Source: Reyranella soli | GTDB lineage: Bacteria; Pseudomonadota; Alphaproteobacteria; Reyranellales; Reyranellaceae | Direction: 5' to 3' | DNA: 64,000 nt | NCBI RefSeq assembly: GCF_007992495.1 | Contig: NZ_BKAJ01000037.1 | Location: forward strand, 62,001-126,000 | Shown: positions 24,971 through 37,068 of the stretch, piece by piece | Numbering within the stretch: the stretch's first letter is position 1 | How the letters are laid out: every line of letters starts with the position of its first letter | The notes under the pieces: generated by a model | The model's input: the letters and a program-made list of their open reading frames with translations, nothing else | Told to the model about the DNA's origin: nothing | Database searches by the model: none | Position numbers and translations under genes: made by a program

Positions 24971-25843
24971 ATGCCGCATGCTACGACGCCGGACGCCGTG
25001 AAGCTCTACTATGAGGAGACCGGCAGCGGCACGCCGATCTTGTTCGTGCACGAGTACAGCGGCGACTGGCGGAGCTGGGAGCCGCAGATGCGCTTCTTCG
25101 CCCGCCGGCATCGCTGCATCACCTATTCCTTCCGCGGCTATCCGGGCTCGGACGTGCCGGAGGAAGCGGCGATGTACGGGCAGAAGCATGCGGTCGACGA
25201 CGCCCGCCACATGCTCGACCATCTCAAGATCGACAAGGCGCACATCGTCGGCCTGTCGCAGGGCGCCTTCGCCACCGCCCATTTCGGCCGCCAGTATCGC
25301 GACCGAGCGCTGTCGCTGACGTTGGCCGGCGTCGGCTCGGGCGCCGGGCGCGAAGGTCATGAGCGGTTCAAGAAGGATGCCCAGGCAACGGCCGAGCGCA
25401 TCCGCAAGAGTGGTATGGCCAAATATGCGGATGCCCTGGTCGGCAACCCGACGCGTTCGCGCTTTAAGCAGAAGGATCCGCGCGGCTTCGCCGAGTTCGT
25501 GAAGCACCTGTCGGAGCATCCCGACGTCGGCTCGGCCAACACCATGCAGGAGTACCAGGGCAAGCGGCCCTCGCTCTACGACTTCGAGGCCGAATGGAAG
25601 GCACTCGACCTTCCCGTGCTGATCATCTGCGGCGACGAGGACGAGCCCTGCCTGCAACCGAGCCTCTGGCTCAAGCACGTGCTGCCCAACGCCGGCCTCG
25701 CCCTGTTCGCCAAGACCGGCCATACCGTGAACATCGAGGAGCCCGACGCCTTCAACCGCGAGCTCTGGAACTTCCTGGTGCTGGCCGAGGCCGGCAAATG
25801 GCTGCCGGCCATCGCCGTCCCGAAGGACGCGCCGCTGATCTGA
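24971..25843 (+). CDS. Alpha/beta hydrolase
   Basis: 290 residues. Oxyanion-hole region VHEYSGDWRSWEPQM, nucleophile elbow GLSQGA (Ser near 95), acid in ICGDEDEPC and catalytic His in KTGHTVNIEEP. The triad is complete. Such enzymes hydrolyse esters, lactones or epoxides; the odd HEYSG in place of HGxxG is worth noting. GGAGACGAG precedes the ATG. Divergent from the cNMP/reductase gene and followed by a palindromic repeat. Confidence 0.85.
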   Translation: MPHATTPDAVKLYYEETGSGTPILFVHEYSGDWRSWEPQMRFFARRHRCITYSFRGYPGSDVPEEAAMYGQKHAVDDARHMLDHLKIDKAHIVGLSQGAFATAHFGRQYRDRALSLTLAGVGSGAGREGHERFKKDAQATAERIRKSGMAKYADALVGNPTRSRFKQKDPRGFAEFVKHLSEHPDVGSANTMQEYQGKRPSLYDFEAEWKALDLPVLIICGDEDEPCLQPSLWLKHVLPNAGLALFAKTGHTVNIEEPDAFNRELWNFLVLAEAGKWLPAIAVPKDAPLI

Positions 25844-25844
25844 T

Positions 25845-25985
25845 GCTGGGAGCGCGCCACTCCAGTGGCGCGTCTTCTCATGTACTTCCGGACCGCGCGC
25901 ATCTTGCGCGCTTATGAATCATGAGCGAGCTGGAAGCTCGCGGTCCGGAAGACCATGACGCGCCACTGGAGTGGCGCGCCCCCAG
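25845..25985. repeat. Family A interspersed palindrome, locus 3
   Basis: Two nested units between convergent genes. The outer arms carry AGCGCGCCACTCCAGTGGCG and its mirror. The inner unit begins CTTCCGGACCGCG and ends CGCGGTCCGGAAG, but its two halves hold different hairpins: GCGCGC-ATCTT-GCGCGC on the left and GCGAGC-TGGAA-GCTCGC on the right. Pairing within each hairpin is kept although the sequences differ. Confidence 0.85.
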
Positions 25986-26780
25986 CTAAGACTTCACCGT
26001 CACGGCGTGATTGAGGGGGCCGTGGCCGCGGCCGAAGCCGGGCGCGGTCTCGATGGCTTGGCGCACGTAGCTGCGCGCCCGCGCCACCGCGTCTAAAAGG
26101 CTCATCTTCTGCGCCAGGCCCGCGGCGATGGCCGAGGCGAGCGTGCAGCCCGTACCATGGGTGTGCTTGGACTTGATGCGCGGGTCGGCAAAACGTTCGA
26201 AGCGGCCGTCGTGCAGCAGGAGGTCGACGACCGTGTCGCCCTCGAGATGCCCGCCCTTCAGCAGCACGCCTTTAGCGCCGAGCTCGCCCAGCCGCTCGGC
26301 GGCCCGGCGCATGTCGGCCTCGTTGCGCACCGGGAAGCCCGCCAGCACCTCGGCTTCGGGCAGGTTGGGCGTGATCAGCGCCGCCATCGGCAACAGCGTG
26401 TCGCGCAACGCCGCCTCGGCCTCGCTCAACAGCAGGCGATGGCCGCCCTTCGCCACCATCACCGGATCGACCACCAGCGGCACGCCGGGCGCGTGCTTCT
26501 TCAGGGAAGCCGCCACGACTGCGATCACCTCGGCGCTGTGCAGCATGCCGGTCTTGAGCGCATCGGCGCCGATGTCGGTCAGCACGACCTCGATCTGCTG
26601 GGCGATGAAAGCGGGTTCGATCGGCACGACGCCGTGCACGCCCTCGGTGTTCTGGGCAGTGAGCGCGGTGATGGCGGTGGCGGCAAAGGCGTTCATCGCG
26701 GTGACCGCCTTGATGTCCGCCTGGATGCCCGCCCCGCCGCCGGAGTCCGAGCCGGCGACGATCAGGACGCGACCTTTCAT
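25986..26780 (-). CDS. thiD: Hydroxymethylpyrimidine / phosphomethylpyrimidine kinase
   Basis: 264 residues, the family length. [21 protein letters not shown] at the N-terminus binds the pyrimidine, and [14 protein letters not shown] near the C-terminus holds the catalytic Cys/Asp-type anion hole of ribokinase-like kinases. ThiD phosphorylates HMP and HMP-P to HMP-PP for thiamine synthesis. Its ATG overlaps the glmM stop by four bases, so it is the last gene of the long leftward operon. thiE, which uses the product, lies at 58796. No TPP riboswitch was seen. Confidence 0.95.
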   Translation of the reverse strand: MKGRVLIVAGSDSGGGAGIQADIKAVTAMNAFAATAITALTAQNTEGVHGVVPIEPAFIAQQIEVVLTDIGADALKTGMLHSAEVIAVVAASLKKHAPGVPLVVDPVMVAKGGHRLLLSEAEAALRDTLLPMAALITPNLPEAEVLAGFPVRNEADMRRAAERLGELGAKGVLLKGGHLEGDTVVDLLLHDGRFERFADPRIKSKHTHGTGCTLASAIAAGLAQKMSLLDAVARARSYVRQAIETAPGFGRGHGPLNHAVTVKS

Positions 26781-28132
26781 GCCGAGGCCTTCACCCGGGG
26801 GATCGCCTCGATGATCTGGTCGACGACGGTGCGCACGAGATCCGAATCGTCGCCTTCGGCCATGACGCGGATCAAGGGCTCGGTACCGGACTTGCGCACC
26901 AGGATGCGGCCGCTTTTGCCGAGCCGGGCCTCGGCGTCGGCAATTGCGTGCGTCACCGCGGCAGCGGAAAGGGCTGCGTTGGCATCGCCCACGCGCACGT
27001 TCTTCAGGAGCTGCGGCACCGGCTCGAAGGCGCGGAAGGTCTCGCTCGCCGGCTTGCCCGTCTTGAGCATCGCCGACAGCGCCTGGAGAGCCGCCATCAG
27101 GCCATCGCCGGTCGTGGCGTGGTCGATCATGATGATATGGCCGGACTGCTCGCCGCCGAGATTGTAGCCATCGGACCGCATGCGCTCGAGCACGTAGCGG
27201 TCGCCGACGGCGGCGCGCACCAGCGTGAGCTTGCGCTGGCCGAGATAGCGCTCCAGCCCGAGGTTCGACATCACCGTGGCGACCAGGCCGCCGCCGGCCA
27301 GCCGGCCATCCTTCGCCCAATGGTCGGCAATGGTCGCCATGAGCTGGTCGCCGTCGATCAGGCGACCGTGCTCGCAAGCCAGCACGACACGATCGGCATC
27401 GCCGTCGAGGGCGATACCGATGTCGGCGCCATGCATCACCACATGCTCCTGCAGCACCTGAGGATAGGTTGAGCCGCAATTGCCGTTGATGTTGAAGCCA
27501 TCGGGCGACACCGCCATCGGGATCACCTCGGCGCCCAGCTCCCACAATACGGTCGGCGCGACCTTGTAGGCCGCGCCATTGGCGCAATCGACGACGATCT
27601 TCAGGCCCGTGAGGTCGAGATTGCCGCGCACCGACGCCTTCACCGCCTCGATGTAGCGGCCGTCGGCGTCGTCCAGTCGCTTGGCACGGCCGATCATCTT
27701 GGAGGCGGCCAGCCGGATGTCGCGCGGCGACATAACCAACCCTTCGATCTGGCTTTCGACGGCATCCGACAGCTTGAAGCCGTCGGGTCCGAACAGCTTT
27801 ATGCCGTTGTCCTCGTAGGGATTGTGCGAGGCGGAGATCATTACCCCGACATCGGCTCGCATCGAGCGCGTCAGGAAGCCGACGGCCGGGGTCGGCACCG
27901 GCCCCAGCAGGAGCACGTCCATGCCGACCGACAGGAAGCCCGCGGTCATGGCCTGCTCGATCATGTAGCCCGACAGCCGCGTGTCCTTGCCGATGACGAC
28001 GCGATGGCGATGGTCCCCGCGGTTGAAGACCTGGCCGGCCGCCATGCCGATGCGCATGGCGATCTCGGCTGTCATTGGTTCCGAGTTGGCGCGGCCGCGA
28101 ACGCCGTCGGTGCCGAAGAGATGTCGTGACAT
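26777..28132 (-). CDS. glmM: Phosphoglucosamine mutase
   Basis: 451 residues. [11 protein letters not shown] at the start, the phosphoserine loop [12 protein letters not shown] with Ser102, the metal loop DGDADR near 242-247, and the sugar-binding GGEQSGH. GlmM converts glucosamine-6-phosphate to glucosamine-1-phosphate for UDP-GlcNAc, peptidoglycan and LPS synthesis. The ATG at 28132 is preferred to a TTG three codons upstream. It follows folP by 11 bases and overlaps thiD by four. Confidence 0.96.
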   Translation of the reverse strand: MSRHLFGTDGVRGRANSEPMTAEIAMRIGMAAGQVFNRGDHRHRVVIGKDTRLSGYMIEQAMTAGFLSVGMDVLLLGPVPTPAVGFLTRSMRADVGVMISASHNPYEDNGIKLFGPDGFKLSDAVESQIEGLVMSPRDIRLAASKMIGRAKRLDDADGRYIEAVKASVRGNLDLTGLKIVVDCANGAAYKVAPTVLWELGAEVIPMAVSPDGFNINGNCGSTYPQVLQEHVVMHGADIGIALDGDADRVVLACEHGRLIDGDQLMATIADHWAKDGRLAGGGLVATVMSNLGLERYLGQRKLTLVRAAVGDRYVLERMRSDGYNLGGEQSGHIIMIDHATTGDGLMAALQALSAMLKTGKPASETFRAFEPVPQLLKNVRVGDANAALSAAAVTHAIADAEARLGKSGRILVRKSGTEPLIRVMAEGDDSDLVRTVVDQIIEAIPRVKASA

Positions 28133-28143
28133 GGACTGCAATT

Positions 28144-28958
28144 TTATCGCATCGCGCGCGAAACCGCGAGGGCTTGTCGTGTGCCGGCGACGTCATGGAC
28201 GCGCACAAAGGCTGCACCGCGCCGGGCCGCCTCGACGGCCAGCCAGATCGACGCCGGATCGCGGCGACGCGGCTCCTCGACGCCGGTCAGCCGGCCGATG
28301 AAGCTTTTGCGCGAGGCGCCGATCAGCACCGGATAGCCGGCCTCGGCCAAGCGGCCGGCGCCGGCGACGAGGTCGACGTTCTCCTGCACGCTCTTGCCGA
28401 AGCCAAGGCCCGGATCGAGGGCGATGCGCTCGCGCGCGATGCCTGCGGCCTCGCAAGCCCTTGCCCTTTCGACGAGGAAGCCGCGGACGTCCTCGACCAC
28501 GTTGGCGTAGGCCGGGACGACATACTTCTCCTCCGAACGGCCGGCCCGGTGCATCAGCACGACCGGCACGGCGCGCTCGGCCACCAGCGGCATCAGCTCG
28601 GGATCGTCCTGCAAGGCCGACACATCGTTGACGATGCGCGCGCCGGCATCGAGGCAGGCACGCGCCACCGCCGTGCGACGCGTATCGATCGAGACGACGA
28701 TGTTGCGCTTCGCCAGGCCCTCGACCACCGGCAGGACGCGCTGCAGTTCCTCGTCGGCATCGATCGGCCGAGAGCCGGGGCGGGTTGATTCGCCGCCGAT
28801 ATCGACGATGTCAGCGCCCTCAGAAACGAAACGCAGGCCATCGTCGATGGCCTGCGCTGGGTCGAGGCGTTCGCCGCCGTCGGAAAAGGAGTCCGGCGTC
28901 ACATTGACGATCGCCATGATCCTCGGGCGATCGAGCGTGACGCCGGCAAAGCTCGCTG

Positions 28959-28962
<4 letters not shown>
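28144..28962 (-). CDS. folP: Dihydropteroate synthase
   Basis: 272 residues. [46 protein letters not shown] and RKSFIG are the full set of DHPS signatures for pterin and p-aminobenzoate binding. The enzyme forms dihydropteroate in folate synthesis and is the sulfonamide target. It starts with GTG overlapping the ftsH stop by four bases, so the two are translationally coupled, as in many proteobacteria. Confidence 0.96.
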
Positions 28963-30908
<1,946 letters not shown>

Positions 30909-30933
30909 GGGAGCTTTCCAATGGGATGCGAGT

Positions 30934-32013
30934 TCATTCTAGATGGGAAGCACGGGACGCGCCGCAAGCAAAAAAAGCAGCCGGAATCAGGGACTGCGCC
31001 CCGTTTCTGCCATCTCTCCTGCCATGCTCGGGCCGAACAATCCACTGCAGGCGACAACCCCGGGGGACTTGTCGCAGGACCAGCCTACATGCGGAAAGGG
31101 TGAAATCCTGAGCAATTCCGGACTTTCCCCGCATCACAGAGCCACAAAGACGGCCGGCCGCCCGCTCCAACCGGTCCCGTCGCGGCGGGTGATCGCCGCC
31201 GCCGACCGCTTGGACAACCCGGCTCAAAAGCCTCTCCTGCTGGTCGCGCCCCAAGTGAACAAAGGCTGATCGATCAATTGCGACCTCGCCCGCCGACGTG
31301 ACCCCGAGGGCCTCGACTGCCACCGCGGCCAGCCTTAACTCCCGGGCAGGGCGGCCCCTATCAGCGGCCTGCCCGGTCGTCGGGTGGCCGACGCGAAGTC
31401 TCGCGCGCTCGAAGCGCGGATCGGCGTTGGAAGGATCGTCGATCCACGGCACGCCACGAGCGACCAGCGTTGCCGTGAGCCGCGACCGGGGAACCCCAAG
31501 CAGCGGCCGCAGCAGCCGCACTTCCGGCAGCTCGAGCGCAGCCGACATGCCGGCAAGACCGTCGGGGCCGCTTTGCCGCGCAGCGCGCATGGCGACCGTT
31601 TCGGCCTGGTCGTCGGCATGGTGGGCGACCAGCAGATGGAGAACGCCGCGCCGGCGACAGGCTTCGCGCAGCAGCCGATAGCGCGCCACGCGCGCGGCTT
31701 CCTGCAGGCCGGCGCGCGGCTTGGCCTCGGACCAGCGCAGGATCTCGGCCTCGCAACCGTGGCGTCCGAGCAGGGCCGCGGTAGCCGCCGCTTCCGACGC
31801 TGATTCGGGCCGCAGCGCATGGTCGACGATCAGGCCGGCGATGCGGCCGCCGCGTGCGCTGGCCCACTCCTCAGCCAGCAACGCCAAAGCGAGCGAATCG
31901 CGTCCACCGGAGACGGCAACGGCGACGATGGGTGCACGCTCGAACGGCTCGAACGGCGCCATCAGGCGCTCGAACTCCGCAGCCTCAAGAGGTCGATCGC
32001 CGGCCGTGCTCAC
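30934..32013 (-). CDS. tilS: tRNA(Ile)-lysidine synthetase
   Basis: 359 residues. The N-terminal PP-loop ATPase motif [11 protein letters not shown] lies near 32-42, followed by [11 protein letters not shown] and [13 protein letters not shown], all diagnostic. TilS modifies C34 of the AUA-reading tRNA-Ile to lysidine and is essential. The C-terminal part past residue 210 is more divergent. The GTG start overlaps the cpoB stop by four bases. The order cpoB-tilS-ftsH is a usual continuation of tol-pal in Alphaproteobacteria. Confidence 0.93.
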   Translation of the reverse strand: MSTAGDRPLEAAEFERLMAPFEPFERAPIVAVAVSGGRDSLALALLAEEWASARGGRIAGLIVDHALRPESASEAAATAALLGRHGCEAEILRWSEAKPRAGLQEAARVARYRLLREACRRRGVLHLLVAHHADDQAETVAMRAARQSGPDGLAGMSAALELPEVRLLRPLLGVPRSRLTATLVARGVPWIDDPSNADPRFERARLRVGHPTTGQAADRGRPARELRLAAVAVEALGVTSAGEVAIDRSAFVHLGRDQQERLLSRVVQAVGGGDHPPRRDRLERAAGRLCGSVMRGKSGIAQDFTLSACRLVLRQVPRGCRLQWIVRPEHGRRDGRNGAQSLIPAAFFACGASRASHLE

Positions 32014-32732
32014 CCGCAGCCGTTCTTCTGGCGCTCCTGGTCGACGCGGCGCTTCTGCAGGTCGGGGGCGCGCGGATAGTCCTGGCTGAACTTGGAGAAG
32101 ATCTGACAGGCGTCGGCCTTGCGGCCCATCACCGCCAGCGTGATGCCAAGCTTCAGGAGATTGTCGGGGCCCTTGGGGCTGGTCTTGTAGTTCTTGTAGC
32201 CTTCGGCAAAGGCGGTCATCGCGTTCTGGTAGTCCTTGCGCGCGTAGTAGCTTTCGCCCAGCCAGTACTGTGCGTTGCCCGCCAGCGTATGCTTGGGATT
32301 GCTCTGCAGGAACGCCTTGAAGCCGCGCTCGGCGCCGGCATTGTCGCCATCCTGCAGCTTCTTCATGGCGTCGTGGTACATCTGGTCGGCACTGCCGCCC
32401 GCCGCCGGCGGCGCAGGGGGTGGTGGCGGTGGGGCGGCCGCCTGCGCGCCGCCCCCCGCTGCGCCGCCAGCGGGACGCGGTCCGCCGGCGCCGCCGCGGC
32501 CCTTCTCCATCTGGTCGAGTCGGTACTCGTAATCCGCCTGCATCTTCTCGAGCTGCTGCTGGAGCTGCTGGTTGCGGTACTGGAGCTGCTCGATCTGGCC
32601 GGTCAGCATGGTGATCGACTGCTGCAGCTGGTTGAACCGATCCTCAAGATAGACCGGGTCAGCGCGCTGGGCGCCGGCCGCTGTCGGCAGGACGAGCGCA
32701 ATCGCGAGCAGGGAGGAACGGAAGATCTTCAT
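32010..32732 (-). CDS. cpoB: Cell division coordinator CpoB (YbgF)
   Basis: 240 residues. Sec signal peptide ending TAAGAQ (about residue 22), a short coiled coil (LEDRFNQLQQSITMLTGQ, with Gln-rich heptads up to about 70), a Gly/Ala/Pro linker (AAAPPPPPPAPPAA) and C-terminal TPR repeats (from ADQMYHDAMKKL). CpoB works in the periplasm with TolA and PBP1B to link outer-membrane constriction to septal wall synthesis. It follows pal across a hairpin terminator and precedes tilS with a four-base overlap. Confidence 0.93.
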   Translation of the reverse strand: MKIFRSSLLAIALVLPTAAGAQRADPVYLEDRFNQLQQSITMLTGQIEQLQYRNQQLQQQLEKMQADYEYRLDQMEKGRGGAGGPRPAGGAAGGGAQAAAPPPPPPAPPAAGGSADQMYHDAMKKLQDGDNAGAERGFKAFLQSNPKHTLAGNAQYWLGESYYARKDYQNAMTAFAEGYKNYKTSPKGPDNLLKLGITLAVMGRKADACQIFSKFSQDYPRAPDLQKRRVDQERQKNGCG

Positions 32733-32790
32733 GGCAGCCGACAGTTTCTGTGCAAAGGCGGCCATTTTCAGGCACGGCCGCTTCGCCTCC

Positions 32791-32821
32791 AAACGAAAAC
32801 GCCGGCCCTGAGGGACCGGCG
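32791..32821 (-). terminator. Hairpin with short T tract between pal and cpoB
   Basis: On the minus strand CGCCGGTCCC-TC-AGGGCCGGCG (one mismatch) is followed by TTTTCGTTT. It would end part of the transcripts after pal and so lower cpoB and downstream expression; full termination is unlikely, because no separate promoter for the essential genes below was recognised. Confidence 0.55.
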
Positions 32822-32845
32822 CTCCCGAGATTCCAGCTCGGTGTC

Positions 32846-33307
32846 TTACTGCAGCGCCGTGACGGCGCGGCGATTGCGCGCCCAGGCCGCCTCGTCGGAA
32901 CCCGGCGGATCGGGGTTCTCCTTGCCGAAGCTGACGGTATTGATGCGCGCGGCCGGGATGCCCTGGGCGATGAGGTACTGCCTGGCCGCGTTGGCGCGGC
33001 GCTCGCCCAGCGCGAAGTTGTACTCGCGCGTGCCGCGCTCGTCGCAATGGCCCTCTACGGTGATCTTGTACTGGCCGTACTTCTTCAGCCACTCGGCTTG
33101 GCGGGCCAAGGTCTGACGACCATCCTCGCGGATCGTCGACTGGTCGGTGTCGAAGAACACGCGATCGCCGACATTCTGGCGGAAGTCCGCAATCGAGCCT
33201 GGGGTGACGGTTGTCGTCGCAGGGCCCGCAGCCTCCTGTTGGCTGCTACACGCGGCCATGACGATCATCGCCGCGATGGCTGCTAAAGCCTTGAAAGTCT
33301 TCATCAT
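32846..33307 (-). CDS. pal: Peptidoglycan-associated lipoprotein Pal
   Basis: 153 residues. Lipoprotein signal with the lipobox VMAAC, Cys20 being the lipidation site. The OmpA-like domain shows VFFDTDQSTIRED, GHCDERGTREYNFALGERRA and the peptidoglycan-contacting residues Asp and Arg. Pal anchors the outer membrane to the wall and is held by TolB. Start may be the first or second Met. It lies 73 bases after tolB, across a 13-bp hairpin. Confidence 0.96.
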   Translation of the reverse strand: MMKTFKALAAIAAMIVMAACSSQQEAAGPATTTVTPGSIADFRQNVGDRVFFDTDQSTIREDGRQTLARQAEWLKKYGQYKITVEGHCDERGTREYNFALGERRANAARQYLIAQGIPAARINTVSFGKENPDPPGSDEAAWARNRRAVTALQ

Positions 33308-33326
33308 TCAGCGCTCCCTGACAACA

Positions 33327-33359
33327 TCGACCCGAGCGCTAGGAAGGCGCTCGGGTCGA
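33327..33359 (-). promoter_or_regulatory. Strong 13-bp hairpin between tolB and pal
   Basis: TCGACCCGAGCGC (33327-33339) and GCGCTCGGGTCGA (33347-33359) pair perfectly around a 7-base loop. No T tract follows, so it is more likely an mRNA-stabilising or processing hairpin than a terminator. That would help pal, a very abundant protein, to be made in excess over tolB. Confidence 0.6.
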
Positions 33360-33380
33360 CAAGAAAGATCATATCCTTCG

Positions 33381-34706
33381 CTACTGCGGAATCAAGGGTG
33401 ACCAGGCCGGATCCGAAGCATCGGTCGGTGTTGGTATCTGACGTTCGAAGCGTCCGGTGATGTCAACTTGGTGCAAAGTCACCGCCCCTGTGCGACCGGC
33501 CGAGCTCGGCTGCTGACGGAAATATGCCAGCACGCGGCCGTTCGGCGCCCAGGTCGGTCCCTCGACCAGGAAGCCCGACGCCAGCATGCGCTCGCCGCCG
33601 CCATCGGGCCGCATGACGCCGATGCCGAAGCTGCTGCCGCTGATCTTGGTGAAGGCGATCCAGTCGCCGCGCGGCGACCACACCGGCGTGGCGTAGCGGC
33701 CCTCGCCGAAGCTGATGCGCCGTTCGCCGCCGCCGCCTGCGCTCATGACATAGAGCTGCTGGGTGCCGCCGCGGTCGGAGTTGAAGACGATCTGCGCACC
33801 GTCGTTGGAGAAGCACGGCGAGGTATCGATGGCCGACGAGTTGGTCAGGCGGCGCAGCGCGCGGCCGCGCACGTCCATTTCGTAGATGTTGGTGCGGCCT
33901 TCGGCGGCAATGCTCATCACCACCTTGGTGCCGTCCGGCGAGAAGCGCGGCGCGAAGCTCATGCCGGGAAAGTTGCCCATGAGCTCGCGACGACCCGAAT
34001 CGACGTTCTGCAGATAGACGCGCGGCGGGCTGCTGCGGTCTTCTCCGAAGGCCATGTAGACGATCTCCTGCAGCGTCGGCGAGAAGCGCGGCGTGACGGC
34101 GATCGTGCGGCCGTCGGTGATGTAGCGGTTGTTGGCGCCGTCCTGGTCCATGATGGCGATGCGCTTGACGCGCGCATTGCCCGGGCCGCTCTCGCCGACG
34201 TAGGCGATGCGCGTGTCGAAGTAGCCCTCTTCGCCCGTCACGCGCTTGTAGATCGCGTCGGCGATGATGTGGGCGAGCCGCCGCCAGTTGGCGGGCTGGC
34301 TGGTGAAGGAGAGCCCGGCGGCTTGCTGGCCGACCACGACATCCCACAGCCGGAAGTCGACCTTGATGTTGCCGCCGGCCTGGCCGACCTCGCCGACGAC
34401 GACGCCGGCCGCGCCGATCTGGCGCCAGTCGGGGAAGCGTGGCGGTGTGCTGGCATTGACGTCGCGCTGGATGAAGGAACTGGGCGGGATCGACCGGAAG
34501 AGGCCGGAGTTCTGCAGGTCGTTGCGCACGACGTTGGCGATGTCGGCGCCCACGCGGTCACCGGCGAAGTCGACGATGGCGATCGGCACCGGCTCGAAGC
34601 TCGGCCGGGTCATGTCGATCGTGAGCTGGGCGCGCGCGGGAACGGCGGCCGCGCCGGCGGCAAGTGCTGCGCCGCCCAGGATCGTCGAGCGTCGGGGAAG
34701 CATCAT
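33381..34706 (-). CDS. tolB: Tol-Pal system beta-propeller protein TolB
   Basis: 441 residues. A leader with a twin arginine (LPRRSTILGGAALAAG) and cleavage after ARA near residue 25-27, an N-terminal alpha/beta domain (IAIVDFAG), then WD-like beta-propeller repeats marked by FSPDGTKV, FSNDGAQIVFNSDRGG and WSPRGDWIAF. TolB binds Pal and TolA in the periplasm. The ATG at 34706 has GAGGT upstream and is preferred to the one at 34724. The twin-arginine leader is unusual for TolB, which normally goes through Sec. Confidence 0.95.
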   Translation of the reverse strand: MMLPRRSTILGGAALAAGAAAVPARAQLTIDMTRPSFEPVPIAIVDFAGDRVGADIANVVRNDLQNSGLFRSIPPSSFIQRDVNASTPPRFPDWRQIGAAGVVVGEVGQAGGNIKVDFRLWDVVVGQQAAGLSFTSQPANWRRLAHIIADAIYKRVTGEEGYFDTRIAYVGESGPGNARVKRIAIMDQDGANNRYITDGRTIAVTPRFSPTLQEIVYMAFGEDRSSPPRVYLQNVDSGRRELMGNFPGMSFAPRFSPDGTKVVMSIAAEGRTNIYEMDVRGRALRRLTNSSAIDTSPCFSNDGAQIVFNSDRGGTQQLYVMSAGGGGERRISFGEGRYATPVWSPRGDWIAFTKISGSSFGIGVMRPDGGGERMLASGFLVEGPTWAPNGRVLAYFRQQPSSAGRTGAVTLHQVDITGRFERQIPTPTDASDPAWSPLIPQ

Positions 34707-34755
34707 GTCGGACCTCTTGTTCATTGAGGGGGTGTCTCTATAGCGCGACAGGCTG

Positions 34756-35718
34756 TCAGTAGTCGCGGGGGTCGAAATTGAAAGTGATGTTGCGCCAGGA
34801 GTTGTATTTTTCCGGTGACAACGGCCATGGCTGGCAACGTGGGTTCATGATCGCACGGTGGGCGGCGTCGGCCGCGGCGCGATAGTTGGGATCGTTGTTG
34901 TAGCGGCCGGTATCCTTGAGCTCGGCCTTCACCGGCGTGCCGTCCTGGTTCATCTGCACGATCAGCGTGATGATCATGTTCTGGTCGCGCCCGCCGCCGA
35001 TCGTGTTCCAGCACGGCCGGATCTTGTTGCGCACGCCCTCGATCTCGCTCGCCGTCACGACCGCGGCGAGGTTGGGCGCGGCGGGCGCCTGGCGCGTCAC
35101 CTGCTGCACGGGCTTGGGCTGCTGCTCGGGCGTCTGGTGCTTCTGCGGCGACTGCTTGTTCTTCAGGATGTCGTCGATCATCGAATCGACGGACTTCTTC
35201 TCCGGCTGCGGCTTGGGCGGCGGCGGCTTGGGCGGCTCCGGCTTCTTTACTTCCGGCGGCGCGGGCTTGGGCGGCTCAGGCGGCTTCTCGACCTTGGGCG
35301 GTTCGGGCTCCTTGGGCTTGAGCGCGATCAGGTCCTCCGCGGGCTTCGGCGCCTCGGGCCTGGGCTTCTCGACCGGCGGTGGCGGCAGCGGCTTGGCCTC
35401 GGCCGTCTCAACCTTGGGCTTCTCGGGCGCGGGCGGCGGCTCGGCCGACTTGGGCGGCGGCGCCTTGGTCGCTTCCTCGGCGATCGGCACGTCCTTGGGC
35501 TGCGGCGGCGGATTGGCGACCTTGGGCGCCGCAGCCTTCTTGTCGATCATCTCGAAGTCGACCATCACCGGCTCGGGATCCATCAAGGGCGGCCGATTGA
35601 AGAAGTCGAGATTCATCACCGCCGCGCCCAGCACGACGACATGCAGCATCGCCGACACGATGGCCGGCGTGCGCATTTCGACGCTTCTCGGGATACGGCC
35701 GATGATGCGGTCATCCAT
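34756..35718 (-). CDS. tolA: Tol-Pal protein TolA
   Basis: 320 residues. One N-terminal membrane helix (about 17-36), then a long Pro/Lys/Glu-rich spacer (about 55-210, made of PPKPxxP-like repeats) instead of the Ala/Lys helix of enterobacterial TolA, and a C-terminal domain (about 230-320, with RNKIRPCWN and ITLIVQMNQDGTP). TolA carries proton-motive energy from TolQR to TolB-Pal. The spacer is of low complexity and strongly biased in codons. AGGAGAGG precedes the ATG. Confidence 0.93.
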   Translation of the reverse strand: MDDRIIGRIPRSVEMRTPAIVSAMLHVVVLGAAVMNLDFFNRPPLMDPEPVMVDFEMIDKKAAAPKVANPPPQPKDVPIAEEATKAPPPKSAEPPPAPEKPKVETAEAKPLPPPPVEKPRPEAPKPAEDLIALKPKEPEPPKVEKPPEPPKPAPPEVKKPEPPKPPPPKPQPEKKSVDSMIDDILKNKQSPQKHQTPEQQPKPVQQVTRQAPAAPNLAAVVTASEIEGVRNKIRPCWNTIGGGRDQNMIITLIVQMNQDGTPVKAELKDTGRYNNDPNYRAAADAAHRAIMNPRCQPWPLSPEKYNSWRNITFNFDPRDY

Positions 35719-35747
35719 CGATCGCTTCGCCTCTCCTTCCTGTCGCC

Positions 35748-36307
<560 letters not shown>

Positions 36308-36308
<1 letters not shown>

Positions 36309-37042
36309 CAGACCTGCTCCTCGAGCTGACGCGACAGGATGGTGATGAACTCACCGGCGAAGGATTCGAGCTGCTGGGCGTAGCGCGCGACCTGGCCCGA
36401 CAGGATGTTGTAGGCGCCGGCCGCCGGGATCGCCGCGACCAGGCCGATCGCGGTGGCGAACAGCGCCTCGGAGATGCCGGGCGCCACGACCGCGAGCGAG
36501 GTGTTCTTCGACTGCGCGATGTGGCCGAAGCTGTTCATGATGCCCCACACCGTGCCGAACAGGCCGACGAAGGTGGCGTTGGCGCCGACCGTGGCGAGGA
36601 AGCCCAGCCGCTTCTCGATCGCCTCCATCTCGCGCTGGATGGTGACGCTCATCACCTGCTCGATACGCTGGCGAAGTGCTGCTCGCGCCGTGGCGCTGGT
36701 CGCCAGGCCCTTGGAGACGGAGCGGCGCCATTCGCGCATGGCGGCGGAGAAGATGCTCGACATCGGGTCATCCGGCTTCGCTCCGACGCGGTCGTAGAGG
36801 TCTTCCAGCGAGACGCCCGACCAGAAGGTGTCCTCGAAGGCCTGGGCGCTCTTCTTCAGCGAACGCAGGCGCAACATCTTTTCGAAGATGATCGCCCACG
36901 ACCAGAACGAGGCCAGCAGCAGCGCGATCATCACTGCCTTGACGACCCAGTCGGCCTGCATGAACAGGCCGTAGACCGACATGTCGATCGGCCCGGTGCT
37001 GCCGCCAAGAGGGGTACTGGCGACCTGCGCAAACGCGTCCAT
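36308..37042 (-). CDS. tolQ: Tol-Pal proton channel protein TolQ
   Basis: 244 residues with three membrane helices (about 28-50, 138-160 and 172-195) as in TolQ/ExbB/Mot[21 protein letters not shown] in helix 2 and [17 protein letters not shown] in helix 3 are family signatures, including the polar channel residues. Works as a pentamer with TolR to harvest the proton gradient. GGAGATATC lies before the ATG. First tol gene proper, 26 bases after ybgC. Confidence 0.95.
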
Positions 37043-37068
37043 TTTGATATCTCCGTTAGTTCAAAGGG

